From JABDIY01 sp963803845 (GTDB lineage: Bacteria; Actinomycetota; Acidimicrobiia; Acidimicrobiales; SZUA-35), in the NCBI GenBank assembly GCA_963803845.1, contig CAWDNZ010000004.1, positions 1,488,001-1,552,000 of the forward strand: a stretch of DNA of 64,000 bases. The letters run 5' to 3'. The translations under genes were made by a program, and so were the position numbers. The notes beneath the pieces are model-generated. The model worked only from the letters and a program-made list of their open reading frames with translations, made no database searches and was not told the DNA's origin. Below are positions 33,082-41,503 of the stretch, one piece after another; positions within the stretch are counted from its first letter, which is position 1, and the number at the start of each line of letters is the position of its first letter.

Positions 33082-33497
33082 GGTTTGAGACTTCCGACTT
33101 TTCCGGCTCTTGGGTTGGCGGACCGTTGGGAGAGATTGGTCACGCTCTCCACTGATCCGTGTCCGGCGTGCCACATCGATCCGTCCTCCAGTTGGATACG
33201 GACCGAGGTGGAGTTGATGCTTTCCACGTAGCCAGGGACCGGATTTCCGCCGATGGAGAGGATGACCTTGTCGCCATCGGCGTAGCGGTCCTCCAGCAGC
33301 ACCATGAGCCCGGTCAACCAATCCTTGATGACGGACTGGCCGCCGATCGCTATCGCTGCCCCTACAAACCCGGCCGAAGAAATGAGGACGAGCGGGTCGA
33401 ATCCGAGGATGTGGGAGATGGTCAACGCGGCCACCCCTCCGATCAAAAGCGTCATGACCCGGGTGACCATCTTGGCCGTGGCGTCGGCTCGCTGCAT
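33078..33497 (-). CDS. Small MscS-type mechanosensitive channel protein
   Basis: 139 residues with one or two membrane helices (TRVMTLLIGGVAALTISHIL) and the MscS core: FDPLVLISSAGFVGAAIAIGGQSVIKDWLTGLMVLLEDRYADGD and a beta domain (VESINSTSVRIQLEDGSMWH). The cytosolic vestibule is short. Upstream sequence in frame is not channel-like, so ATG 33497 is chosen. Coupled to corA by ATGA. Confidence 0.78.
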   Translation of the reverse strand: MQRADATAKMVTRVMTLLIGGVAALTISHILGFDPLVLISSAGFVGAAIAIGGQSVIKDWLTGLMVLLEDRYADGDKVILSIGGNPVPGYVESINSTSVRIQLEDGSMWHAGHGSVESVTNLSQRSANPRAGKVGSLKP

Positions 33498-33717
33498 TCC
33501 GACAACCCTAGTGCGACCAGAGTTACCGGCGTCGCTGTTGCTCGGACCTGTGCCCAGCAACGAACGCGGAAGGATCTGGCTTTCACTTCGGCCGCTCCCG
33601 CACCCATTGCAGCGTAACGAACGTTGCCTTGCCCGTTCGAGGTTTGACGATCCAGCGGTCGGTTGTCGACGCAACTAGCACACACGCCGCCGAAAGCGGC
33701 ATGAAGGAGGTCCAATG

Positions 33718-33948
33718 ATGCATGAGGGCACAAAGACCAAATGGGAAGGTCGTTGGGATCAGCTCAAGGGCAAGGCAAGGCAGGCCTGGGGTGAGTTGAC
33801 CGACGACGATCTTGACGTCAAAGAAGGCGACTGGGAGGTGTTTGTCGGCCGCATCGAGGAGCGGACCGGTGAGACCTCAGAAGCAATTCGCGAGAGCTCG
33901 ACGATCCCGATACCTATTGAAACCCGCCCGATGCTGCTGAAACGCTGA
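33718..33948 (+). CDS. CsbD-family stress protein
   Basis: 76 residues. MHEGTKTKWEGRWDQLKGKARQAWGELTDDDL is the CsbD signature (W..LKGK..ext), with a charged helical remainder. CsbD proteins belong to general-stress regulons. Shine-Dalgarno AAGGAGG at 33704-33710. A weak stress-type promoter, GTTT-N15-GGTTGT, lies at 33642-33666 (the -10 deviates). Closed by a strong hairpin. Confidence 0.85.
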   Translation: MHEGTKTKWEGRWDQLKGKARQAWGELTDDDLDVKEGDWEVFVGRIEERTGETSEAIRESSTIPIPIETRPMLLKR

Positions 33949-33953
33949 CGATC

Positions 33954-33999
33954 GGATACCCGCCTTTCTGTCATCGAGCGGTCGGAAAGGCGGGTATCC
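33954..33999. terminator. Bidirectional terminator hairpin
   Basis: A perfect 15-bp stem, GGATACCCGCCTTTC (33954-33968) and its complement (33985-33999), with a 16-nt loop, between convergent csbD and luxR genes. The end of the LuxR gene lies in the loop. A short T-run (CTTT) follows on the plus strand. Confidence 0.75.
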
Positions 34000-35143
34000 C
34001 TTTCCGAGCGCCCAGCGAGGAACCTTCCGGAAGGTTCCCTTCCTCGACGACATTTTGAGTGAACAGATTGGCCACCAACTCGCTTCGGCTGGTGACCCCA
34101 CACTTGTGATAGATGACTTTGATGTGATCATGCACGGTGTGCCTGGAGAGGTGCAGATCGGATGCGACCTCATTGATTGAAATGCCGCGAATCAGGAGTC
34201 GAACCACGCTGACCTCGCGAGGAGTGAGGCCGTAGGACTCCACAAATATCGGCAGAAGATCGGCGGGCCGGGGCGCCTCGATGATGACACCTACCCTGCC
34301 GTCCGATCCCAGCGACGCTGCGTGAATCTTCAGCCAACGGCCAGATGCTCCGCGTGCCCGCACGGAAACCGATTTTCCGGAACAACTGTTCATGGCCCGC
34401 CGTGCTACGGCTATTACCACCGTCGGAGTCGGCAGATCCTCCAAACCCTGCGTTTGAAGGTCAACGAGAATCGGTTCGGCATTCGTGGTAGCGCTTTCGA
34501 TACGACCGTCTGCCGCAACAACGAGCATGGCCGGCCCCGCGACGATCTGGTCGCAGTCCTGTCGGGTCACGGCGCACCGAATCGAGTCGGCCGCAATTGG
34601 GGCGATTTTCCGGACGGCTTCTAGCTCGGTCGGTGTGAACGGGCCAAGGGGGCCGGGTCGAACAAGACATGCCACGGCCCAGCACCTGTCCCCGGAGCGA
34701 AATGCGATCCGAAGCTCATCCGACGCGCCCATTGGCTCGTACAACATTCGAAACCGCGGACTGCGGCTCAGTTGGCCGTCGGTGGCCTCGTGCAGCGACG
34801 CTACCGGATCAGTACTGCGGGCGAGGTCGTTGAACTTGACGAAGTCGGGGTCGAGAAGCTCGTTGTCCCAAAATGGCACCGCACTGTCCACGCAGAGCCC
34901 ACTGGCAAGGCCGCCAAAGGGCAACATGGAGTCCGGATCGGTGAGCAAAATCGCGTACGCGTCGAATTCTGCAGACCGTCGAAGAGCGAGAATCAGATCA
35001 GACAGAACCTCGCACACTGGCCGACCGCTCTGGGATGCCACCACGGGATCCTCCGAGTCCACACGAAAATGTCTTACGAGATGAAGATAGGGCCTTTCGG
35101 TCCAAAAGTCTGCACGCCTGTCGAATGGGTTTATCTGCGACAC
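33971..35143 (-). CDS. LuxR-family transcriptional regulator (GAF/PAS-like sensor + HTH)
   Basis: 390 residues. The N-terminal part is a GAF-type sensor region (about 50-200) followed by a PAS-like region. The C-terminus carries a LuxR helix-turn-helix: YGLTPREVSVVRLLIRGISI then NEVASDLHLSRHTVHDHIKVIYHKCGVTSR. It is divergent from the MBL/FAD pair and probably controls them. No receiver domain is present, so direct ligand sensing is likely. Confidence 0.85.
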   Translation of the reverse strand: MSQINPFDRRADFWTERPYLHLVRHFRVDSEDPVVASQSGRPVCEVLSDLILALRRSAEFDAYAILLTDPDSMLPFGGLASGLCVDSAVPFWDNELLDPDFVKFNDLARSTDPVASLHEATDGQLSRSPRFRMLYEPMGASDELRIAFRSGDRCWAVACLVRPGPLGPFTPTELEAVRKIAPIAADSIRCAVTRQDCDQIVAGPAMLVVAADGRIESATTNAEPILVDLQTQGLEDLPTPTVVIAVARRAMNSCSGKSVSVRARGASGRWLKIHAASLGSDGRVGVIIEAPRPADLLPIFVESYGLTPREVSVVRLLIRGISINEVASDLHLSRHTVHDHIKVIYHKCGVTSRSELVANLFTQNVVEEGNLPEGSSLGARKGIPAFPTAR

Positions 35144-35156
35144 CCGCTACGCAGCG

Positions 35157-35174
35157 ACCCCCCTAAGAGGGGGT
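35157..35174. promoter_or_regulatory. Candidate operator: ACCCCC-N6-GGGGGT inverted repeat
   Basis: Located in the 156-bp intergenic region between the divergent luxR and MBL genes. Arms of 6 bp with a 6-nt centre. A second GC-rich pair (GGGGGTCCCC) follows near 35190. Dyad symmetry beside a LuxR gene suggests its binding site, but the sequence is simple and could be coincidental. Confidence 0.35.
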
Positions 35175-35299
35175 AGTGGACTCGTGAAGGGGGTCCCCAA
35201 ACACCTCATTGCGGGGATACCCACGCGCGACGCCAAATCGTATCGTCAGCGAAGCAGTGCATCACATGCCCGACTTCCAAACCCAAGGAGTTCCACGAA

Positions 35300-36136
35300 A
35301 TGGCCTACGAACCGATTCAGCCGACTATCCGCCTCGAGCCCGAACTGGTCGGGCCCGAAACATATGTCATTCACCAGATTCAAGAGGCGCTCGGCGCACC
35401 GCTGTGCGTTCACCTCAACTCGATGGTCATCCGGGGTCAAGAACCAATGATTATCGATACCGGCACGATCGCCAATCGCAGGCAATGGATGGACGACGTG
35501 TTCGGTCTCGTCGATCCCACCGACGTTCGGTACGTGTTCATCTCACACGACGACATAGATCACACCGGGAATCTCGCCGAAGTCATGACCATGTGCTCGA
35601 GAGCCACCCTCGTCGCCTCGTGGGCGATCGTCGAACGGCATTCGAATGCCTTTGACTTTCCCCTGCGGCGGACCATATGGCTGAACGACGGCGACCACCT
35701 CAACCTCGCTGACCGCCGACTGACATTGGCTCGACCACCGGTATGGGATTCGCCCGCCACGCGTGGGCTGTTCGACAACCTCACCGGCGTGTACTGGGCG
35801 GTCGACGCCTTCGCCACACCCACTACAGCGAACCTGGAACCAACGGTCGCCGAGCTCGACTCCGACTTCTGGCGTGACGGCATGACGATGTTCGCCCACA
35901 ACGCGCTGTCGCCCTGGTTGGGCATGGTTAACCAAGATCTGTTCTCTCAACACTGCGATCGCGTTAGAAGTCTTGGCATGACAACGATCGCAAGTGCGCA
36001 CTCGCCGACGATCACGCAGCAGAGCATCGATGCAGCATTTGACCTGGTGCGCCAGTTGCCACTCGTCGACGCTCCGCCAATGCCAGGTCAGGAAGTGCTC
36101 GACCAGATCGTCGCCACGACTGCGGTGCCGGTGTGA
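35300..36136 (+). CDS. MBL-fold metallo-hydrolase
   Basis: 278 residues. The metal motif is FISHDDIDHTGNLAEV (HxDxDH form) near residue 78; other ligands are H111-type and late His positions. MIIDTGTIANRRQW precedes it. The arrangement is that of flavodiiron/'ODP'-like or quorum-lactonase-like MBL enzymes rather than a beta-lactamase; the substrate is unknown. Shine-Dalgarno AAGGAG lies upstream. The FAD oxidoreductase follows. Confidence 0.8.
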   Translation: MAYEPIQPTIRLEPELVGPETYVIHQIQEALGAPLCVHLNSMVIRGQEPMIIDTGTIANRRQWMDDVFGLVDPTDVRYVFISHDDIDHTGNLAEVMTMCSRATLVASWAIVERHSNAFDFPLRRTIWLNDGDHLNLADRRLTLARPPVWDSPATRGLFDNLTGVYWAVDAFATPTTANLEPTVAELDSDFWRDGMTMFAHNALSPWLGMVNQDLFSQHCDRVRSLGMTTIASAHSPTITQQSIDAAFDLVRQLPLVDAPPMPGQEVLDQIVATTAVPV

Positions 36137-36217
36137 TCGAAAAACGCCCCGACCGCGCCCTGTTGGTCATGACCGCCTGTGAGGCCTTGAGGTGCGGGAT
36201 CAATCGAAGGAGGAATT

Positions 36218-37549
36218 GTGGAACAAATCACAAGTACGGATCCTCGCTATGAGGAGGAGCGGTCAGTCTTCAACGCCATGATCGACAAACGTCCCAGCGT
36301 TATCGCCAAGTGTTCCAGCTCTGCTGACGTGAGCGAGGCGCTGTCGTGTGCGCGAACGAACAACCTGGAGGTTGCGGTTCGCGCCGGTGGTCATTCGGTA
36401 GCGGGTTTCTCCGTCAACGACGGCGGCATCGTCATCGACGTACGAAACATGACGAAGATCGACGTGGACCCAGCTCGCCAGACCGTACGGGTGGGTGCAG
36501 GCGCAACGTGGGGCGAATTCGATCATGCAACGCAAGCGCACGGACTCGCTACGACAGGAGGACGGGTGTCGACGACCGGCGTTGCCGGGCTCACGCTCGG
36601 GGGCGGGTCTGGATGGCTGGAACGCAACTACGGGCTGGCCTGTGACAACCTGATCTCGGTCGAACTCGTAACTGCCGACGGCCGGGAGGTGACAGCGAGC
36701 GCTGACGAGAATCCTGAACTTTTCTGGGCGCTCCACGGCGGCGGAGGCAACTTCGGCATTGCCACCAGCTTTGAATTCACCCTCCAAAAGCTCGGCCCCG
36801 AAGTCCTTGCAGGGCTCTTGCTCTGGCCGGGTGACGCCGGCCGAGAATTGTCACAGACCTATCGTGACATGGCCTATACCGCTCCCGATGAATTCGGATC
36901 TGGTCTTGTGTTTCTCACCGGCCCTCCCGAAGAATTTGTGCCACCACACTTACAGGGACAGACAATTGCTGCCGTGGCCTTCCTGTGGTCAGGCGACAAC
37001 ATCTCTGACGGAATGGATGTTGTTGCCCCGCTCAAAGCACTTCAACCCGACGCTGACCTTTCCGGACCGATGCCATATGCCGATTTCAACAGAATGATCG
37101 ACGACCCTCCCGGTCTCGGAAACTACTGGACCGCGGATTACCACGACGAGTTTCCAGATGAAGCTCTCGACACTTTCGTGAAGTATGGATTCGAACGACA
37201 GTCGCCGCACACTCAACAGATTCTCCTTCCATGGGGCGGCGCAATCTCGCGCGTCGAGGAAGATGCGACGCCGCTGACGCATCGCCAGGTGCACTGGATA
37301 ACCCATCCTTTTGCCATGTGGGATATCAACGACGATGCCGAACCCAACATCGAATGGGCCAAAGGGTTCCGCCGAGACATCGCGCACTACACGAACGGCG
37401 GGACATACCTCAACTTCATCGGCCGAGAGGGCGAAGCGCGAATACGGGCCGCGTACGGGGACCGGAAGTATGCACGCCTGCAGGCCATGAAGGCCGAATG
37501 GGATCCCACCAACGTCTTCCAAGGAAATCAGAACATCCGACCTGCGTAA
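36218..37549 (+). CDS. FAD-linked oxidoreductase with BBE domain
   Basis: 443 residues of the PCMH/VAO superfamily. VRAGGHSVAGFSVNDGGIVIDV provides the His that normally links FAD covalently. The second region, TTGGRVSTTGVAGLTLGGGSGWL, has no Cys, so the flavin should be singly tethered. The C-terminal berberine-bridge domain includes YANGG-like TNGGTYLNFIG and the final WDPTNVFQGNQNI. SD AAGGAGG lies just before GTG 36218. It probably oxidises a small alcohol, sugar or phenolic compound and is co-regulated with the MBL gene. Confidence 0.88.
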   Translation: MEQITSTDPRYEEERSVFNAMIDKRPSVIAKCSSSADVSEALSCARTNNLEVAVRAGGHSVAGFSVNDGGIVIDVRNMTKIDVDPARQTVRVGAGATWGEFDHATQAHGLATTGGRVSTTGVAGLTLGGGSGWLERNYGLACDNLISVELVTADGREVTASADENPELFWALHGGGGNFGIATSFEFTLQKLGPEVLAGLLLWPGDAGRELSQTYRDMAYTAPDEFGSGLVFLTGPPEEFVPPHLQGQTIAAVAFLWSGDNISDGMDVVAPLKALQPDADLSGPMPYADFNRMIDDPPGLGNYWTADYHDEFPDEALDTFVKYGFERQSPHTQQILLPWGGAISRVEEDATPLTHRQVHWITHPFAMWDINDDAEPNIEWAKGFRRDIAHYTNGGTYLNFIGREGEARIRAAYGDRKYARLQAMKAEWDPTNVFQGNQNIRPA

Positions 37550-37677
37550 GCACCTAGGCCTGTCGCAGTGCACAAAGTCAGCGTGACGGCAGTACGCGGC
37601 GAACCTTCTCTCGCGGCTCATTGTTCCGGACGTAGCGCAATGCGGTGAGGTTCAACGCTCAACGCTGGTACCAGAAG

Positions 37678-37842
37678 TCATAACCGAACGGGATGTCCCC
37701 CATCGAAGTCACGGGCGAACGCTCTGGCTTCGTCCTCGCCGCGTTCGCGCAACCCGGCAATCATCTCTCGGACCTTCTCCGAGACGTCTCGGTCAGTTGC
37801 CTCTGTACCGACCGAACGCTGTTTGAGGTACGAGTGCGTCAT
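37678..37842 (-). pseudogene. N-terminal remnant of a histidinol-dehydrogenase-family gene
   Basis: Only 54 residues: MTHSYLKQRSVGTEATDRDV, then a SEKVREMIAGLRERGEDEARAFARDFDG segment, then GHPVRL and a stop. This is how HisD/sulfopropanediol-dehydrogenase proteins begin (usual length above 420). The gene still has an SD (GAGGAG before ATG 37842). No further homologous sequence is seen in 37550-37677, so the rest was deleted. The remnant marks the end of the accessory block. Confidence 0.55.
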
Positions 37843-37971
37843 GTTGATCTCCTCAGTTCGCGTGGACTTCGTGCGGGGCCGATCAGGGGTGGTGTACGTC
37901 CGACGGTCGTCTCTCAGGTTTCGCTCGTCCGTCGCTCTTACAACTTCCGATGATCGGCCGAATGGAGACCC

Positions 37972-39633
37972 ATGTCGTTGCATCTATCGAGTTCAACATC
38001 CGGCGTGCGGGTGTCGCTGCCTCTCCAAAGGGCCGTGGCGGTTGCCCTGGTTGTGGCTGTATTCCTCGCCGTGCTATCGGTTTCGCCAGCGGAGGCGGAT
38101 GGAGTGAACCTCGTGTTCACATCCGAACCGGGCTGCTATGAAAGCGAGTGGTATTCCGTGGGCCTGAAGGGTGACGGGATGGGAACGATCACTATCGAAC
38201 CCGGTCCCGGCCCGATCATCTTTGCGTCGCTGGCCTGGACCGGCACGAACGACACCAGTCCCGATGACATCGCTCCGGGCGGAGACCGGGCAGACTCCAC
38301 CTTGATCCTCAATGGCACCCCGGTAGTGGGAACTCAACCAGCCGGTGATGTCGGCTACGCCGATCTGCCTACCGCTGATTGGTTCGGCTGGTCGGCGCGC
38401 ATCGGACCGGACACGCTGGGGATCATCGACCGCAACACGACCACGCTAGCGATCACTGGGTGGGACGGCGGGCCAGGTCCGGAGTACGAACGTACCGGTG
38501 CGTTGCTATCGATCGTGTACGACACCAGTCCCTGCAAAGAAGCCACAATCGTTCACGAGTACGAGGGTGTGGACTACTTTTACCAAGGAAATGGTGACCC
38601 GAGCGCAGGCACGGTCTTCCTGCCGGTGGACAACGCTCCAGAAGAGACCTCTTTGCAGCTACCGTTTGCTCTGGCCGGCAGCGAAGTGGACATCACCGGT
38701 TGCCGTGGAGTTGCGCTCTGGTTGATCGCCGGAGCCGGTCCGGTTCCTGAGTTCGCTTCATTCGATCTTGTCGACAATTCCTTTGGCTCGGGCTTCGGGA
38801 TCAACGGCGGCGTCGAGATAGTCAACGACCCGTTCTCCCATCCCGCCGGGTCATGCGTGGCAAAGCTCAATCAGGCACCGCCAAACGTGGCTTACGCCGG
38901 TGGCCACCCCTACCCGAACGGCGCCGCCGACTCTCCTTATCGGGCACTTTCGATCCGTCCGCCACGCGGCCCCAGCCCGAAGGCGGACATCGCACTCTCC
39001 ATCATCGACATCTCCGTACCCCCGGGGAGCGACTGGATCGGGTTCCAATTCGAATCCGAGCCTGAGGAGGGTGGCGAGTCCGGAGCGTGGATCTCCAGCC
39101 AAACGATATTGCGGCCCGCCATCGGCGTCCTGGGTGATCAGGCGTGGTTCGACCAAAACGGGAATTGCCTGCAAGACCCTGGTGAAGTTGGACTTGCGGG
39201 GGTCTCCGCGGAGCTGCAGGACGGAAGCGGCGCACCGCTCGCCACGATGGCGACCGACGCCGGAGGAAAGTATCTTTTCCGAGACCTCGCCGCCGGTGAC
39301 TACCGGGTCCGGTTCACGGCTCCTGACGGCTACGAAATCGGTTTGCCCGATTGTGGCGTTGATGACAACATCGATTCTGACCCGGTTCCGGACGCTCAGA
39401 AGAAGAGCGGTGTGACGGGAATCGTGTCCCTACGGTCCGCCGGCGACTTGTCCGTGGATGTTGGTTTGGTGTTGACCGCCACCGTCCCGGCTCCCACCCC
39501 TGCTCCGCCCGAAATCCTGGCATTCACCGGTTTGGGCACCGATCTGCTGTGGGGGGCCGCTTTCATCCTGTTCATCGGTGCCTGCACCATCACGGTGAGC
39601 CGCGACCAAAAGGCTCGGGGCTTCCATAGCTGA
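37972..39633 (+). CDS. Secreted SdrD_B-domain surface protein with LAFTG sorting signal
   Basis: 553 residues. Signal peptide (VAVALVVAVFLAVLSVSPAEA), a long beta-rich region of unknown family with paired Cys, then an SdrD_B/Cna_B-type domain (GDQAWFDQNGNCLQDPGEVG ... DAGGKYLFRDLAAGDYRVRF) near residues 385-455, a Pro-rich spacer and a C-terminal signal LAFTG-N-hydrophobic helix-KARG. LAxTG is the motif used by class E sortases, so it is probably wall-anchored. No sortase is in the window. Confidence 0.85.
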   Translation: MSLHLSSSTSGVRVSLPLQRAVAVALVVAVFLAVLSVSPAEADGVNLVFTSEPGCYESEWYSVGLKGDGMGTITIEPGPGPIIFASLAWTGTNDTSPDDIAPGGDRADSTLILNGTPVVGTQPAGDVGYADLPTADWFGWSARIGPDTLGIIDRNTTTLAITGWDGGPGPEYERTGALLSIVYDTSPCKEATIVHEYEGVDYFYQGNGDPSAGTVFLPVDNAPEETSLQLPFALAGSEVDITGCRGVALWLIAGAGPVPEFASFDLVDNSFGSGFGINGGVEIVNDPFSHPAGSCVAKLNQAPPNVAYAGGHPYPNGAADSPYRALSIRPPRGPSPKADIALSIIDISVPPGSDWIGFQFESEPEEGGESGAWISSQTILRPAIGVLGDQAWFDQNGNCLQDPGEVGLAGVSAELQDGSGAPLATMATDAGGKYLFRDLAAGDYRVRFTAPDGYEIGLPDCGVDDNIDSDPVPDAQKKSGVTGIVSLRSAGDLSVDVGLVLTATVPAPTPAPPEILAFTGLGTDLLWGAAFILFIGACTITVSRDQKARGFHS

Positions 39634-39700
39634 ACCGCTCCGCCGCGGGCATGGGTCACCAGACCGGTCCGCCCCGTGCGATGGTTAGGTGGCGCGTTGG

Positions 39701-41371
39701 TTAGGAAAGCTTGCGAAAGGGCTTTAGGGGTTTCTCGCCGGCAAGGCGCTTGTTGATCTCGGCCCGTCGCGCGGTGAGTTCGGCGTGGCTCAGTGCTTCT
39801 CTCTCTGCGGGGTCAACCCCAAATCCCGCCTTGATCCCATCGAGATCCAGTTGCCAGTCACCGTGGTCAACACCCAGTTCGTTGGCAATGGTCTGCCCGT
39901 GTTGTGTGAAGAAATGCGTTGCAATGTACGTGACCTCACCAAACAGGTCCAGATCTGGGGCCAGCGTTGCGATAGCACCATCGATGAAGATGAGGTTCTT
40001 CACATACAGCATCAACGGCTTGGGGAGGCGGGCGCCGTAACCGAGCAGGGCTTTCATGATCCGCTGTAATTCCGCGATCAGCTCATCGGGGGTCAGCTTG
40101 TTGGGATCGATCGGTGGGCCATCGAGGCCGAGATCCCTCACCACCGCTGCGATGTCCGTACCGGGTGGAAGCGTTCCAAGGTCCCGCAGCGCCTCCACCT
40201 GGCCGTTTACATCGTTCATCGTTGCCGTCATCATCATCTTCATGAACGCTTGCTTCTCGCTGTCGCTGAGACGGCCGGTGATCCCAAAGTCCAGCAGGCC
40301 GGTTCGGCCGTCGGCGAGCACGAGCAGGTTGCCGCCATGCAGATCGCCGTGGAAAACGCCGTGGAGGAATGCCCCCTCGAGGAAGCCGATCATGCCGGTT
40401 CGAATCACGTCGTGGGTGTTGACGCCAGCCTCTTTCATGCCTGCCACGTCATCGAAGTTGAAACCCCTGAGCTCCTCCATCACAAGCATCTTCTGTGTCA
40501 CCAGCTCGGGATGAGGGCGGGGGATCACGAAACCGGTCTGGTTCAGCTTCACCATGACCTCGGCGACGTCGAGCATGTTGTCACCCTCGAGGTGGAAGTC
40601 GAGTTCCTCGATGATGGTTTCGGCGAACAATTCGACAAGTGCCGGCGGATTGGCGAGGGCGGAAACAGGGATGCGTCCTACAAGCAGGGGAGCGAGAAAG
40701 GCCAGAACTTTCAAGTCCTTCTTCACCAGCTCATCGATCCCCGGCCGCTGGACCTTGACGACAACTTCCGTGCCGTCCAGAAGCGTGGCCCGGTGAACCT
40801 GGGCGATTGACGCCGCAGCGATCGGTGTCGGAGCGAAGTTGGAGAAGATCTCGTGGATCGGCCGACCCAACTGGCCCTCCACTACTTCAACTACGGCGGC
40901 GTAGGCAACCGGCGGCACCTGGTCCCGGCACTTCTTGCACTCTGCAACCAGCTCGGCTGGAAATACACCTTCTCCAGCACTGATAATCTGAGCCAGTTTG
41001 ATGTATGTGGGACCCAGCCGCTCGGCTGCGACCCTCATCCGGCGACTGATCCCCGCCTTGGAGGTTGGACGACCTCGCTCTTTTACGGCCCATATCAGCA
41101 CCGCACCGCCCAGGATTCGAGCCACCGTGAGGGCGCGCCGCGCCGGTGGAAGCTTCGGTGCCTGATAGTAGGTAGGAAGCTCCTGAGACTGTTTCAGGCG
41201 GCGGTGGCTGGCGTTTGTCCGCCAAACGGGCATCCTGTTGGGGAGAATCCACGGCGCTGTGTCGCTGAAAGCACCCCATTGCCGGTCTGCTGGCGGCGAC
41301 AACGACGGGTCGAATGAGCCCGGGCGTTCAGAAGCGGGCGGATCGACGGGGGCCGACGAGGAAAGGGCCAT
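39701..41371 (-). CDS. ABC1/UbiB-family atypical kinase
   Basis: 556 residues. ABC1 kinase core: VAECKKCRDQVPPVAYAAVVEVVEGQLG (KxGQ-like region shortened), ASIAQVHRATLLDGTEVVVKVQRPGI (A-rich loop and ATP-binding Lys), catalytic GVFHGDLHGGNLLVLADG and LLDFGITG (DFG). UbiB-type proteins support isoprenoid quinone or lipid metabolism. C-terminal 80 residues are less conserved. The ATG at 41371 overlaps the stop of the tiny upstream frame (TGATG). It is the last gene of the ettA group. Confidence 0.88.
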   Translation of the reverse strand: MALSSSAPVDPPASERPGSFDPSLSPPADRQWGAFSDTAPWILPNRMPVWRTNASHRRLKQSQELPTYYQAPKLPPARRALTVARILGGAVLIWAVKERGRPTSKAGISRRMRVAAERLGPTYIKLAQIISAGEGVFPAELVAECKKCRDQVPPVAYAAVVEVVEGQLGRPIHEIFSNFAPTPIAAASIAQVHRATLLDGTEVVVKVQRPGIDELVKKDLKVLAFLAPLLVGRIPVSALANPPALVELFAETIIEELDFHLEGDNMLDVAEVMVKLNQTGFVIPRPHPELVTQKMLVMEELRGFNFDDVAGMKEAGVNTHDVIRTGMIGFLEGAFLHGVFHGDLHGGNLLVLADGRTGLLDFGITGRLSDSEKQAFMKMMMTATMNDVNGQVEALRDLGTLPPGTDIAAVVRDLGLDGPPIDPNKLTPDELIAELQRIMKALLGYGARLPKPLMLYVKNLIFIDGAIATLAPDLDLFGEVTYIATHFFTQHGQTIANELGVDHGDWQLDLDGIKAGFGVDPAEREALSHAELTARRAEINKRLAGEKPLKPFRKLS

Positions 41372-41502
41372 CAAGTGAGTGTGCAGTGTCCAGCAGCGAT
41401 TTGCGATACCAGCGGGTGTGACCTCCGGACCACCCCGAAGAATGCTGCGCCAGTGATGGTGTTGGTGAGAGCCAGGGATGCGGCCCCAATTGCGCCAGCC
41501 AC
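41371..41502 (-). CDS. Possible 43-aa hydrophobic peptide between ettA and the ABC1 kinase
   Basis: A GTG at 41502, one base after the ettA stop, opens a frame MAGAIGAASLALTNTITGAA, then FFGVVRRSHPLVSQIAAGHC. It ends with TGA overlapping the kinase ATG (TGATG). One hydrophobic helix is possible. Tight coupling at both ends suggests a translated gene, but no family is recognised and it could be chance. Confidence 0.4.
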   Translation of the reverse strand: MAGAIGAASLALTNTITGAAFFGVVRRSHPLVSQIAAGHCTLT

Positions 41503-41503
41503 C

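Noticed and set aside
35300..36136. Beta-lactamase
   Set aside because: The HxDxDH motif and overall length fit other MBL hydrolases; class B beta-lactamase zinc ligands and signal peptide are absent.
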